This document shows, in pieces, positions 33,727-42,446 of a DNA stretch of 64,000 nt. The notes under the pieces are model-generated. The model ran no database searches. It was not told the origin of the DNA and saw only the letters and a program-made list of their open reading frames with translations. The position numbers and the translations under genes were made by a program. The stretch spans positions 434,001-498,000 of the forward strand of contig NZ_FWFP01000002.1 of NCBI RefSeq assembly GCF_900172215.1, written 5' to 3'. Source of the stretch: Ruegeria meonggei (GTDB lineage: Bacteria; Pseudomonadota; Alphaproteobacteria; Rhodobacterales; Rhodobacteraceae). The number at the start of each line of letters is the position of its first letter. Position 1 is the first letter of the stretch.

Positions 33727-35396
33727 TGCACATTTCCTGATTGAGTAGGCGCCGGAAATTCAAATCGAGGGATTTCAAGTTGTGGGTCGCCTTCTCGAAG
33801 CATGAGGTCAGCCTGATCCTTGAGCCACTCAAGCATAAAACTCCCTGCGGACGCATCCCGAAAACTAATTAGATTTTGGCCTAGTGGAAGTCGCTCGATA
33901 GGGCCCGAAGCAGACTTTTCTAGCTCCACAACTTCCGCCATGCGGCGCAGATCAGTAACAAAATCCAAGACAATCACCTTGTCCTTTCCATCACTTATGC
34001 GGAGTCCACGGCCTAACTGCTGCACGAATATTCGCCTGCTATGTGTCGCTCGCATAAAGGCGATTAAATCTACATCTGGCACATCGACCCCCTCATTAAA
34101 GAGGTCCACGCTTGCAAGAAGGTCAATATCACCTCTACGGAACATTGCCATTAACTGATCACGTTCGCGCGGCTCATGTCGCGAGGAAATGGCTTCCGCA
34201 CGCAAGCCATAGCCGCGTAACACACCAGAAAATGCCTCGGCGTGATCGACTGTTGGCGAGAACACAATTCCACCACGTCTTTTCTCGCTAATGAAAGCTT
34301 CCGCTATGAGACGAGCCGCCTCTTCATCGCGGGTAGGCATTAGAAGCCTCTTATTCAATTGGTTCAACGAGTAATTATGCGCCGAAATATCCTGAACAAA
34401 TTTCCAATCTATGTTGTCCGCAAGCAGTCGGTAATCGACTTCGCACAGAAAACCGTGCTGCAAACCATCAGAAATGCCCAGCTGGATCAGTGGCTTGCCA
34501 ATCAGCTCATCAATGTCAAATCCATCTCCCCGCCAAGGCGTCGCTGTTACTCCACCAACCATAGGCGGTTCGAGAGCATCAATGGCGCTTCGAAATGTCC
34601 GAGAACCTATATGATGCGCCTCGTCAACTAAAACCAATCCAAAGTCGGGAAGGTCGTCCAGCCTCCCAATAACGCTTTGTACAGTTGCGAATGTTACCCC
34701 CTCAAAAAACGAAGGTGTTTCACTGCTTGAGAGTAGATGTGTTGGAATCCACTTGGGAAGCTGTTGCCAAAATCCAAATTGGAGTTGTCTTACGAGCTCA
34801 ACCTTGTCAGCCAGAACCAGAACTCGATTGTGCGGAATCAGCTGATCGCGATACAGGTCTGCGACGACTTCCGCCATTACGACGGTTTTCCCCAGTCCTG
34901 TAGCGAGTACCGCTTGCGCTTTGCCTGTGTCTGTAAGTCCTTCCCTGAATCGATTGACAGCTTCGGTTTGATAAGGCCTCAAATCTCGGCGAGTTCCTGT
35001 GTACTCATCTACTTCTTTCGACAAGCGCAACAGGCGCGCTGGATCGAGAAGTTCGACGGTTATCCCTATTCTGCGTAAGCGATCTACCTCGGCTTCAATT
35101 CCCCCACCTATGGCACGGGATGTAGCGACGATCATTCTATTCGCTTTATAGAAAGTTCCAGCATCTACAACTTCTTGAACGGCCGTCTTTGGCGCAGGCG
35201 CGGACGTCGTGTGCTTACACTGAACAACCCAAGTCTCCCCATTCTTCACACCGAGCACATCCGCGCCTTTGTCACCAGAACCACCGACAACGCGTACGTC
35301 TTCAAAACCTGCGTGCATTAATAGCCTTGCCACGTCGCGTTCAAAGGCTTGCCATGGTCCTCTTAGCAGCCGCCGGTCATCAAGAAATGCCGTCAT
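33723..35396 (-). CDS. Mrr-type nuclease / superfamily 2 helicase fusion
   Basis: 557 residues. The first about 120 form an Mrr-like PD-(D/E)XK nuclease: Glu19 in AFERDVARLL, Asp46 in SGDKGADVLG, and Gln59-x-Lys61 in VVQCKH. Residues about 135-500 are an SF2 helicase with ATGLGKT (165-171), VDEAHH (257-262), GGVTATPWRGDG, LASVDLFNEGVDVPDVD and QQLGRGLR. Such fusions translocate on and cut DNA. Overlaps the MORC gene stop and the 173-aa gene start by 4 bp each. Probably the restriction motor of the operon. Confidence 0.9.
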   Translation of the reverse strand: MTAFLDDRRLLRGPWQAFERDVARLLMHAGFEDVRVVGGSGDKGADVLGVKNGETWVVQCKHTTSAPAPKTAVQEVVDAGTFYKANRMIVATSRAIGGGIEAEVDRLRRIGITVELLDPARLLRLSKEVDEYTGTRRDLRPYQTEAVNRFREGLTDTGKAQAVLATGLGKTVVMAEVVADLYRDQLIPHNRVLVLADKVELVRQLQFGFWQQLPKWIPTHLLSSSETPSFFEGVTFATVQSVIGRLDDLPDFGLVLVDEAHHIGSRTFRSAIDALEPPMVGGVTATPWRGDGFDIDELIGKPLIQLGISDGLQHGFLCEVDYRLLADNIDWKFVQDISAHNYSLNQLNKRLLMPTRDEEAARLIAEAFISEKRRGGIVFSPTVDHAEAFSGVLRGYGLRAEAISSRHEPRERDQLMAMFRRGDIDLLASVDLFNEGVDVPDVDLIAFMRATHSRRIFVQQLGRGLRISDGKDKVIVLDFVTDLRRMAEVVELEKSASGPIERLPLGQNLISFRDASAGSFMLEWLKDQADLMLREGDPQLEIPRFEFPAPTQSGNVQ

Positions 35397-37792
35397 TCGA
35401 TCATCTCGGAATCCGGTTTAATCAACTCAAGCGCAAGCACGGCTCTTACTACTTCGCTTCTCGGTTTCTCTATCAAGTCATCGCTCGCTTGCTCGGACAA
35501 CCAAATCGCATCAGACAGCAAGGATGTATAGCGGCCCAACACGCTAGCGCGAGCTTCGTCTGTTATGCTTGGGTCGCCGTAGTCGAGGTGCTCGTAGGGG
35601 GCATCCCAAATTGCGCCATCAAAACAGAGCTCCGGGCGTTTCTTCACAATTCCAAGCAAAATCTTGAAAGGCGCAGAAACGAGAAACTCGCCATTGGGCG
35701 TGACATCCGTTGGCTTGATCTTTTTTGTTGCCAACGCTCTCATAACGGTAGTTTGCTCTTCAAGATTCAAATCATCGAACAGTGTACCACGCTCTTCTTC
35801 CGGACATTGAGCAACCAATGACCTGGCGATATCAGTAAGAACCAGAGTAGCGTCGTTCGGTAGCGTCTTAAAATCTAGATTGTTTTCCTCTCCGTAGGTT
35901 TGGCGGTACTCAGATAGAATGCTTGCATAATCCGGCTTTTCCAACAAATTGCGCGTTTGATCAGCTGTCTCGTGAGCCAGATGAGAAAGCAACGCATCGC
36001 GCGGCGTTACTGTTACAGACCGAAAAACTGGATGACTCGGATCATATAGAAAATGGTGCGTTTTGGTCGTCACATCTCCCATTACAAGTGCCCATGGGAC
36101 ACCCGTGGGCAAATCCGGGTCCGCCGGCTCTACCTCGAAGGCCAAAATATTCCATTTCAGACCGGATGAAGCGTGATTGTACCTTCTACTAAGCAAAGGT
36201 GCTTCCCGACGCGGAGGAAGCTTTGGTTTTGCCTCTTTAGTCGGAGATTTTTTTTTCCCATCGTCGGGAGGGTTGTCACTTGGAGGAGGATCACCAATCA
36301 ATCCCGGCGGCAGGTCTACGCCACCACTGGAATGACTGTCCGAACTCCCAGCACTAGTTGTACGCCTGTTACCGAGCAACAATTCCCTGTCTGCTGCCTC
36401 GACAAGCTCCCACCACTTTGCGTCGTCTTGATATTCAGGAGCACCATCATGGTATTGGTTCGACATCTCCAAAGCACGTGCATTGTCTTTGACAATCAAT
36501 ATTCTGCCATAGGCGCCGGCGGTTTTAGAGTGCGGGCTAGTGCGCCTAAATGCTTTAAAAAGTCGAAACAACGGCGAATCGTTGGCTCCGTATCCAAGGT
36601 CCTTTGCTTTCTCAGGTAGAAGTGGTCCATCTCCCCTTACGATACGAACCATTTCATCCCATGTTGGATCAGCGCGATCAAAACGGTCTTTTGCGTAGCT
36701 AACACGGCAATGATCTATGTGAATCTCGCCGACTATTCTTCCGCGGTTGCGTTGGTCGTCAATGGGATACTCCCTCAGTTCGTTTTCGCCATCGCTCCAA
36801 GAAAACAAATCCTTACTACCAATTTCAATTTTTCTACCGTTGCGAATAAAGTCTATGCCGAACTCAGACTGATGTAAGTATCTTTGTATTCCCAGCCAAC
36901 CAGTCACTCTTCGTTTTCGGCTGACCACAGAGTTTGCCATCTCGCAATTGGGACAAGGTTTACCTTCCTCTGCACCGCGCAACCAACTCATGCAGCTGGT
37001 GCAATATAGTCTTTCGGCAAGTTCGCTGTTAATTGAGGTAACGGCATTTACGGTAGTGCCGCCCGGCCCAGGCACGACCCTGTCTTCATTCCAAAGACAA
37101 TGCCTGCGGGCTTCAACGCGTTTGTGGTTGACGTACAGCTCAAAGCTTATTGGTACACCATTTTTTCGCAGCATCGAGGAATATGCCTGCGCGAGACGTT
37201 TTCGAGTTGTGGTTTGGTTTGCATTTTTCGCAAGCCACTTTCGTTGTTCTGGCTTCAGTTGCTTGATCGTAATTTCGGTACCATGTTGTTCCGGATCAGC
37301 CTTTGGTCTTGTAAAATGTGGTGTCTTGTAGTGCCTTTGGCGGCGCAACTTTTCGAAATCAATCAGCAGCCCATGCCATTCTCTTTCTCCCTTACGTGTT
37401 GTCCACACTTCGGTCAGCGATCCAAGCCGGGCGGTGGCAATGTTAAAACCCATCCCAAAGAGACCCAAACTATCAATCGGATTGTTTCCAGACCAACCCG
37501 CCCGCACAGCCCGTTCTAGAACATCCGGCGCCATCCCGGAGCCATTATCAATGACCCTCAGCGTGGCCCCATCAACATTTGCTTGGGGCAAATGCACATC
37601 GACCCGTGTTCCGGCGATAGCGGTACCTGCTCGACTCTCCTTTAGAAAGCCATCGATAGCATTGTCCACAAGTTCTGCCACGCAGCGCCACTGATCGATG
37701 CTTATTTCGCCAAGCATCGGCAAAACACGAGGATCCGGTTCTAAATTAAACTCCCCAGCTACTTGACCAATACTTGGTTCAGCAATTGCCAT
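35393..37792 (-). CDS. MORC/MutL-like GHKL ATPase with zinc ribbon
   Basis: 799 residues. The GHKL ATP-binding motifs are present: ELVDNAIDGF (40-49), DNGSGM (82-87) and GLFGMGF (110-116). A zinc-ribbon-like CxxC-x12-CxxC follows at Cys264, 267, 280 and 283, then an S5-like region (GDGPLLPEKAKDLGY). A proline/lysine-rich linker sits near residue 500-530, and the C-terminal helical part is unassigned. GHKL ATPases of the MORC/MutL class are known in restriction-modification loci with SF2 helicases, C5 methyltransferases and Vsr. ATG 37792 has GGAG and AGAG upstream. First gene of a five-gene operon. Confidence 0.88.
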   Translation of the reverse strand: MAIAEPSIGQVAGEFNLEPDPRVLPMLGEISIDQWRCVAELVDNAIDGFLKESRAGTAIAGTRVDVHLPQANVDGATLRVIDNGSGMAPDVLERAVRAGWSGNNPIDSLGLFGMGFNIATARLGSLTEVWTTRKGEREWHGLLIDFEKLRRQRHYKTPHFTRPKADPEQHGTEITIKQLKPEQRKWLAKNANQTTTRKRLAQAYSSMLRKNGVPISFELYVNHKRVEARRHCLWNEDRVVPGPGGTTVNAVTSINSELAERLYCTSCMSWLRGAEEGKPCPNCEMANSVVSRKRRVTGWLGIQRYLHQSEFGIDFIRNGRKIEIGSKDLFSWSDGENELREYPIDDQRNRGRIVGEIHIDHCRVSYAKDRFDRADPTWDEMVRIVRGDGPLLPEKAKDLGYGANDSPLFRLFKAFRRTSPHSKTAGAYGRILIVKDNARALEMSNQYHDGAPEYQDDAKWWELVEAADRELLLGNRRTTSAGSSDSHSSGGVDLPPGLIGDPPPSDNPPDDGKKKSPTKEAKPKLPPRREAPLLSRRYNHASSGLKWNILAFEVEPADPDLPTGVPWALVMGDVTTKTHHFLYDPSHPVFRSVTVTPRDALLSHLAHETADQTRNLLEKPDYASILSEYRQTYGEENNLDFKTLPNDATLVLTDIARSLVAQCPEEERGTLFDDLNLEEQTTVMRALATKKIKPTDVTPNGEFLVSAPFKILLGIVKKRPELCFDGAIWDAPYEHLDYGDPSITDEARASVLGRYTSLLSDAIWLSEQASDDLIEKPRSEVVRAVLALELIKPDSEMIE

Positions 37793-37824
37793 TTCTCTTT
37801 ATCTCCGACTAAATAGCGGCACTT

Positions 37825-38580
37825 TTGACGCTTAATCAGGACGTTACCGAGGTCTCAAACCAGACACAACCGATGGAAGAATTTACTTCGCAGGAACTCT
37901 TTCGAAAGCCACCTACTGGGCTCGAGGATTACTTCGAGCGTATGCGTCCGATCGTGGACAACACAATTCTAAAACTCAGCAAGGCCAAATTTCGTGAAGA
38001 CCCCATTGCGGGTCGAAAATACTCGCGTGCGACTTCAATTGTCAGCTCAGCTTACAAACGGCACGGCACTCTGCTGGTCCAAGCGTTGCTTGAGAGACTG
38101 AGGGACTGCGCTCATCTTCGCGTGTGGACAGAGGACGATTTCAAACTTTCGCACGAGTCTCTCGAAAAAACGCGCGTCGTCGAACGAATTGAGGCACTAG
38201 TGAATACACATTTGCCATACGGCGATCGGCAGCGATCAATTCGAGTGGACATGTTTGTTTTGGACGAGCATCGCAATTCGCTCAATGCATACAGCATAAA
38301 AAGAGGAAATGGCTCATATGACGGCGGCAAACGACGATCTATACTTACTGAACTAATCAGAACCCAAATGCTCCTGAAAAGCTATGCAAACAGCCTCGAT
38401 ATTGATCCAGTTTGTGTCAACGCGCACATCATATTCTACTATGGCGTGATGTCCTTGACGCCCCCGTTTGCGATAGACGGCGGTGATCTTGATAAGCACT
38501 TCAGTTTCCCAGTGCGAGAGGCCATAGAGTTGGTGAATGACTACTTCGCGACAATGCTTAGAAATCTAATCGAAGAATAG
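37825..38580 (+). CDS. predicted PD-(D/E)XK-like nuclease, divergent to MORC operon
   Basis: 251 residues from TTG 37825; ATG 37873 is an alternative start (in-frame stop at 37810). I do not recognise a named family. The middle reads RSIRVDMFVLD (Asp142), then LNAYSIKRG (S-x-K, Lys159), then a long helix (GGKRRSILTELIRTQMLL) and a hydrophobic strand (VNAHIIFYYG). Strand-D, strand-x-K, helix, strand is the order of PD-(D/E)XK nucleases, with Ser in place of the usual Glu. It is 32 bp from and divergent to the MORC operon, in the same AT-rich block. A restriction-endonuclease role is inference. Confidence 0.72.
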   Translation: MTLNQDVTEVSNQTQPMEEFTSQELFRKPPTGLEDYFERMRPIVDNTILKLSKAKFREDPIAGRKYSRATSIVSSAYKRHGTLLVQALLERLRDCAHLRVWTEDDFKLSHESLEKTRVVERIEALVNTHLPYGDRQRSIRVDMFVLDEHRNSLNAYSIKRGNGSYDGGKRRSILTELIRTQMLLKSYANSLDIDPVCVNAHIIFYYGVMSLTPPFAIDGGDLDKHFSFPVREAIELVNDYFATMLRNLIEE

Positions 38581-38639
38581 ACCTGGCTAAAAATAGATGG
38601 TCAGCTGCCGTCATCAAGGACGGCAAGGTATATTGGTAA

Positions 38640-38990
38640 ATTACTCCCGCAGCCAATTCGGAGAACGCGATGTCTTGGTGGGACATCACAAAGGCAGGGG
38701 ATGCCAACCCGCGTCGAACCTTGTGCCAGGCGGTGACGTTCATGATGCTTCGCGCATGCCTCTTCTGGCTACGAACTTGGGTATACCATGATGCGAAGCA
38801 ACGAGGACGAAAGGAAGCAAATGTTGCCCTGACTCGGCGCAATGCAGTCGTCTTGCACCTTATGTGGCGAGACGGGACGTCATTCGATAATGCTGCGCCG
38901 CCAGTAACCGCCTATACAAACCGATCAGAAATGTATGATTGCACCTCACTGAGCGGCAATTCAGGAGACGAATTTCCGCTCCTGACGTAG
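38640..38990 (+). pseudogene. IS110-family transposase remnant (C-terminal part)
   Basis: The frame after a TAA at 38637 reads SWWDITKAGDANPRRTLCQA, VTFMMLR and later ALTRRNAVVLHLMWRDGTSF. This matches the usual end of IS110/Transposase_20 proteins (R/DITKxGDxxxRRxLxxAAxxMxxR ... ARKLAVVLHRMWxDGT). Everything before the C-terminal about 80 residues is missing, and no IS ends are seen. After DGTSF (about 38886) the frame runs on as unrelated sequence. Confidence 0.72.
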
Positions 38991-39140
38991 AATTTATCCT
39001 GTGGTGGTCCACGCTTCGACGGCAGCGTCAGCTAGACCGGTGTGTTTGAGGGCTTCACTGCAACCATCTGGCGCAGGCCTCCCTCAGCAGGGGATCGACT
39101 GTGGAACCGAACGAAGAATTGTGAGCACCCGGGCCGAATG

Positions 39141-39160
39141 GGTGGATATTGAGGTGGATA
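39141..39160. repeat. tandem GGTGGATA repeats, right end of island
   Basis: Two GGTGGATA copies 12 bp apart, 56 bp inside the right attachment site. They differ from the pair at 25112-25131 by one base and have the same orientation. Candidate arm-type integrase sites. Confidence 0.55.
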
Positions 39161-39215
39161 AAACCCACCTTCTATCTGGATTTTGTATAAAAATCATACA
39201 GATGGTAAATATTAG

Positions 39216-39290
39216 TGGTGCCCGGGGGCGGAATCGAACCACCGACACGAGGATTTTCAATCCACTGCTCTACCCCTGAGCTACCCGGGC
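39216..39290 (-). tRNA. tRNA-Phe (GAA)
   Basis: 75 nt with encoded CCA. Acceptor GCCCGGG pairs with CCCGGGC, D arm GCTC/GAGC, anticodon loop TTGAAAA (anticodon GAA), T arm GGTGG-TTCGATT-CCGCC. The anticodon stem has a T-T mismatch. Its 3' 16 bases are the right attachment site of the island, so the gene stays intact although the island abuts it. Confidence 0.96.
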
Positions 39291-39369
39291 ACGGGAACGA
39301 TATCTATCGTTGGGTGGAGGCCTTCTATGACTTGCTACAGGCGGTGTCCAGAGGCTTTTTGACATTTTT

Positions 39370-39552
39370 TCAATGCGGGCGCAGTTGGTCTATTTCGCTG
39401 TCGGGCACTTCCGTTTCCATATCCTCTTCCCGCTGCGACGGGACCGCGTAGGACCCGTTCAGCCATTTGGCCAGATCAACGTCGGCGCAGCGTTTAGAGC
39501 AGAAAGGGCGAAACCTAGCGACCGTGTCCTCGGCGCAGATGGGGCAGCTCAT
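39370..39552 (-). CDS. yacG: DNA gyrase inhibitor YacG
   Basis: 60 residues with the YacG zinc motif CPICAED (Cys3, Cys6) and FCSKRCADVDLAKWLNG (Cys18, Cys22). YacG binds GyrB and blocks gyrase DNA binding. The start overlaps the RNase E/G gene stop by 4 bp, so the two are coupled. Conserved neighbour of this RNase in the family. Confidence 0.92.
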   Translation of the reverse strand: MSCPICAEDTVARFRPFCSKRCADVDLAKWLNGSYAVPSQREEDMETEVPDSEIDQLRPH

Positions 39553-40571
39553 TTCAGCATCTCCGACAGCGGAATGCGACCGCGTTTGCGCTGCAATTCG
39601 TAGTGACCCAATGGGGTCCAGCCAGCCAGATTCGTCTCGATTCCATCAGCCTTGAGCGCCGCGCGCAGGGCTGATTCAAAGCCTCTGCGATCCTTTTTAG
39701 GCATGGGAGCCAGATCTAGGGTGATCTGCCCGCCCAAGCCCCTGACACGCAGCGCGCGGGGCAAGGCCTTGGCGCAGGCAAAGTTGGCCTTGGTACCGGC
39801 CGCCAGCGAGGTATCAGCACCAGTATTGACGTCCACGGCCACCAGCGCTCGGGTCGGTTGGATAAACAAATGGCCACCTCCGGACAGCGGCTCAGATATT
39901 CCGCGGGCGGTATCCAGCGCGTCAAGGACGCCGTGCGTTTCAAACCCTCCGGCTTGGGTGACGACTTCGGCCGGATCGGTCCAGTCACGCCAGGCAAGAA
40001 CGTGAGGTCCGTCGCCACCCAGCAACAATTCGGGTTCGGTTCCCGCGTCGTTCAGAACTTGCTCGGCATGGGCCAGCATCGCGCCGATGTCTTCGGCAAT
40101 CTCAGCAACGTCTTCGCCCTGACAGCACGACCGCAGGATAAGGCCGTAGTCGCTGCCATCCATACTGTCATGCGCAATTTCAAGAAGGCGGTCGCGTTCA
40201 TCCTCGTCCCGGATACTGCGCGAGATATTCAGACCGGGCGCATCGGGCGTTACAATCGCAAATCGGCTTTTGAACAGGACACGTTCGGTAACCGGCAGCG
40301 CCTTGCCCGGTTCCGCATACCCTGTCACCTGAACCAGCATCAGGGTTCCGGGGGCCAGACCTTTGGCCTGCCGTAGGAACGCCGGACCATCGGGAGTTGT
40401 CAGGAACATGCCCCCTTGCCCTTTGACTGGGCGGTCAGTGCGGGCGCGATAGATCGTGCCGGGCGCAGGCGCGTCTGCGGCAATCAGAAAATCCTCAAGC
40501 TTGCCGTCCACCATCAAAGCTGCGGCTTCCCGGTTTTCGATATGATCCAGAACGATTGTACGACCCTTCAT
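39549..40571 (-). CDS. ribonuclease E/G family protein
   Basis: 340 residues, shorter than typical RNase G (about 490). Catalytic aspartates are visible in [14 protein letters not shown] and [17 protein letters not shown]. The N-terminal S1-like part ([11 protein letters not shown]) is reduced, and there is no CPxCxG zinc-link, so dimer or tetramer assembly should differ from E. coli enzymes. It ends in [18 protein letters not shown]. Probably a 5'-end-sensing endoribonuclease of rRNA or mRNA. Overlaps maf by 4 bp upstream and yacG downstream. Confidence 0.88.
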   Translation of the reverse strand: MKGRTIVLDHIENREAAALMVDGKLEDFLIAADAPAPGTIYRARTDRPVKGQGGMFLTTPDGPAFLRQAKGLAPGTLMLVQVTGYAEPGKALPVTERVLFKSRFAIVTPDAPGLNISRSIRDEDERDRLLEIAHDSMDGSDYGLILRSCCQGEDVAEIAEDIGAMLAHAEQVLNDAGTEPELLLGGDGPHVLAWRDWTDPAEVVTQAGGFETHGVLDALDTARGISEPLSGGGHLFIQPTRALVAVDVNTGADTSLAAGTKANFACAKALPRALRVRGLGGQITLDLAPMPKKDRRGFESALRAALKADGIETNLAGWTPLGHYELQRKRGRIPLSEMLK

Positions 40572-41146
40572 GGGACCTCACGATACAAAGGATAGCCGAT
40601 GCCCTGCAAAAGGGCGGCAGTTTCGGATAGTGGCAAGCCGACAATGCCGGTGAAAGAGCCGGAAATCCAGGGAATGAAGGCCCCAGCGGGCCCCTGAATG
40701 GCGTAGGCACCCGCTTTGCCCTGCCAATCCCCCGTCGCCAGATATGCGTTGATTTCCACATCCGACAGGCGCTTGACCTTAACTTGGGATACGACGTCGC
40801 GTTGCAGCACCCGATCCCCCCGCCGCACCGCGACCGAGGTGATCACACGGTGGCGTCGACCGGACAGAGCGTGCAGAAACTCTGCCGCCTGCCCGGCATC
40901 ATCTGGTTTGCCAAGAATTCGACGGCCCAACGCAACAGTGGTGTCCGCGCATAGGGTGAAATCGCCGCTATCCGCCTGAACCGCCTGCACTTTTGCGCGC
41001 GTGATACGGTTGCAATATGGTACTGGCAGCTCGCCCCTGAGCGGCGTTTCGTCAATGTCAGGGGCGCGGATGGCATCAGGTTGCACGCCAAGCTGGGCCA
41101 ACAGGTCCAGCCGCCTTGGGCTGCCCGATCCTAAGATAAACGCCAT
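40568..41146 (-). CDS. maf: Maf-family nucleoside triphosphate pyrophosphatase
   Basis: 192 residues. [19 protein letters not shown] is the phosphate-binding SxSPRR loop; [18 protein letters not shown] and [10 protein letters not shown] follow. The family hydrolyses non-canonical or modified NTPs, cleaning nucleotide pools. Lies 11 bp after infA and overlaps the RNase gene. Confidence 0.93.
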   Translation of the reverse strand: MAFILGSGSPRRLDLLAQLGVQPDAIRAPDIDETPLRGELPVPYCNRITRAKVQAVQADSGDFTLCADTTVALGRRILGKPDDAGQAAEFLHALSGRRHRVITSVAVRRGDRVLQRDVVSQVKVKRLSDVEINAYLATGDWQGKAGAYAIQGPAGAFIPWISGSFTGIVGLPLSETAALLQGIGYPLYREVP

Positions 41147-41157
41147 TGCGGCAAGCG

Positions 41158-41376
41158 TTACTTGAAGCGGTAGTTGATCCGACCCTTGGTCAGATCATAG
41201 GGGGTCATTTCGACCTGTACTTTGTCGCCGGCCAGAACACGGATGCGGTTCTTGCGCATCTTGCCTGCCGTATGTGCGATGATCTCATGGCCGTTTTCCA
41301 GCTCGACCCGAAACGTCGCATTAGGCAGGAGTTCCTTCACGACACCGGGAAATTCGAGCGTATCTTCCTTGGCCAT
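41158..41376 (-). CDS. infA: translation initiation factor IF-1
   Basis: 72 residues, the exact family length: [33 protein letters not shown] and [12 protein letters not shown]. It is a single OB-fold that binds the ribosomal A site during initiation. ATG 41376 has GGAG upstream. Followed by maf, RNase E/G and yacG. Confidence 0.98.
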   Translation of the reverse strand: MAKEDTLEFPGVVKELLPNATFRVELENGHEIIAHTAGKMRKNRIRVLAGDKVQVEMTPYDLTKGRINYRFK

Positions 41377-41399
41377 GTTGTCTCCATCATTACGTTGCA

Positions 41400-41416
41400 C
41401 CCGCAGAATCTGCGGG
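41400..41416. repeat. palindrome upstream of infA
   Basis: CCCGCAGAATCTGCGGG is a perfect inverted repeat in the infA leader region, 24 bp before its start. No T-run follows on either strand. It could be an RNA hairpin of the infA leader or a protein site. Confidence 0.4.
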
Positions 41417-41463
41417 GATGTGCGCCTAAATGAGCCTATTTCGGGCTTATTTCAAGGCCTCAA

Positions 41464-42342
41464 TCACGAAAGCGGGGATATTATGACTGTTTCGGCCCGG
41501 GGAAGTTGCTCGTGCCAATGGGTCCGGTTCAGCACATGACCGTCAGCGCGGACATTGGCGATCGCCGAAAGGTCGACATCGGCGAAAACCCATCCGGGTT
41601 GGTTCAAGGTCCCTTCGGCCAATACGCCGGTTTGAGGAAACCCTTTGTCAGGCGGGCCAAACACGCCGCCCGTGCCAGTGTTCTTGTCCACGGCCTCGGA
41701 CCAGTCATTGTTGCCAACCAGCGAGGCCATGACCGTAACGCATTGATTTTCCAACGCGCGTGACATCGCCCCGATGCGGACCCGCCAATACCCCGACAGC
41801 GCCTCGGTGCAGGAAGGCACCAGGATCAGGTCGGCCTCCTGCAGGGCACGGCCCAATAAGGGAAATTCGCCGTCATAACAGATCAGCACCCCAATCTTGC
41901 CCAGCTCGGTGTCGAACAGCTTGAGCGGGCCGCCCGGCGCGATGTCCCACTCCTCGCGCTCGAACCGGGTCATGATCTGTTTGTCCTGATGGTCGCAGCC
42001 ACCGCCCGGCGCATAAAACGCCGCGCGATTCACAGGACGCCTGAAGCCATCATTTACCGGGGCTGAGGCACCCAGAATATAGATCTTGTGCGCTTGGGCC
42101 AGACGAGTGTGCAGGTTATGCACATCCTCCATCCGGTCCGAGACCGCCCGGATCGACCGCTCTAGATCGCCAGCGACATCTGCCCCGTCCAGCGTCGACA
42201 GCTCCATCGCGCCGTATTCCGGAAAGACCAGCAACTCAGCCCCCTGCCCCGCGGCCTCCGAAACCCAGCGGTCCAGCTTGTCCTCGTACTGTGCCCAACT
42301 GTCGAGCCAATCAAGGTTGTATGCAGCGGTGGCGACTTTCAT
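41464..42342 (-). CDS. carbon-nitrogen hydrolase (nitrilase superfamily)
   Basis: About 292 residues. The Glu-Lys-Cys triad is visible: FPEYGAM (Glu), GCDHQDKQIMTRFEREEW (Lys) and GVLICYDGEFP (Cys). The group includes amidases acting on small amides or omega-amides. I chose ATG 42342 (AAGGG upstream) over ATG 42363. Substrate unknown. It stands alone, inserted between infA and the GNAT block. Confidence 0.88.
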   Translation of the reverse strand: MKVATAAYNLDWLDSWAQYEDKLDRWVSEAAGQGAELLVFPEYGAMELSTLDGADVAGDLERSIRAVSDRMEDVHNLHTRLAQAHKIYILGASAPVNDGFRRPVNRAAFYAPGGGCDHQDKQIMTRFEREEWDIAPGGPLKLFDTELGKIGVLICYDGEFPLLGRALQEADLILVPSCTEALSGYWRVRIGAMSRALENQCVTVMASLVGNNDWSEAVDKNTGTGGVFGPPDKGFPQTGVLAEGTLNQPGWVFADVDLSAIANVRADGHVLNRTHWHEQLPRAETVIISPLS

Positions 42343-42446
42343 ATCGGTTACCCTTGGGTCCATTTTCGCGCGAGATTAGAAGCAGACATCACAGGCTGTA
42401 TAGTCAAATCTGTTCGTTTGCTCGAAGGACCGACGCAACAGCGTCT

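Larger units (their letters stand above)
38581..39215. other. gene-poor right end of island
   Basis: This 635-bp stretch holds no complete gene. It contains a decayed IS110-type transposase end (38640-38990), the second GGTGGATA repeat pair (39141-39160) and an AT-rich tract with a small palindrome-like GTATAAAAATCATAC (39184-39198) just before the tRNA-Phe 3' end. Confidence 0.6.
24977..39231. mobile_element. tRNA-Phe genomic island with defence cargo
   Basis: The sequence TGGTGCCCGGGGGCGG occurs at 24977-24992 and again at 39216-39231, where it is the 3' end of an intact tRNA-Phe gene. A tyrosine integrase starts 143 bp inside the left copy, an AlpA-type factor and phage-like genes follow, and the interior defence genes are visibly more AT-rich than the flanks. 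No structural phage genes or conjugation genes are present, so it is a satellite- or island-type element. The integrase is at the end away from the tRNA. Boundaries are seen directly; present mobility is unknown. Confidence 0.9.

Noticed and set aside
24977-39231. Complete prophage
   Set aside because: No capsid, portal, terminase large subunit, tail or lysis genes are visible.
39216-39290. tRNA-Phe disrupted by the island
   Set aside because: All arms and the CCA end are present; the island restores the 3' end, so the gene should be functional.
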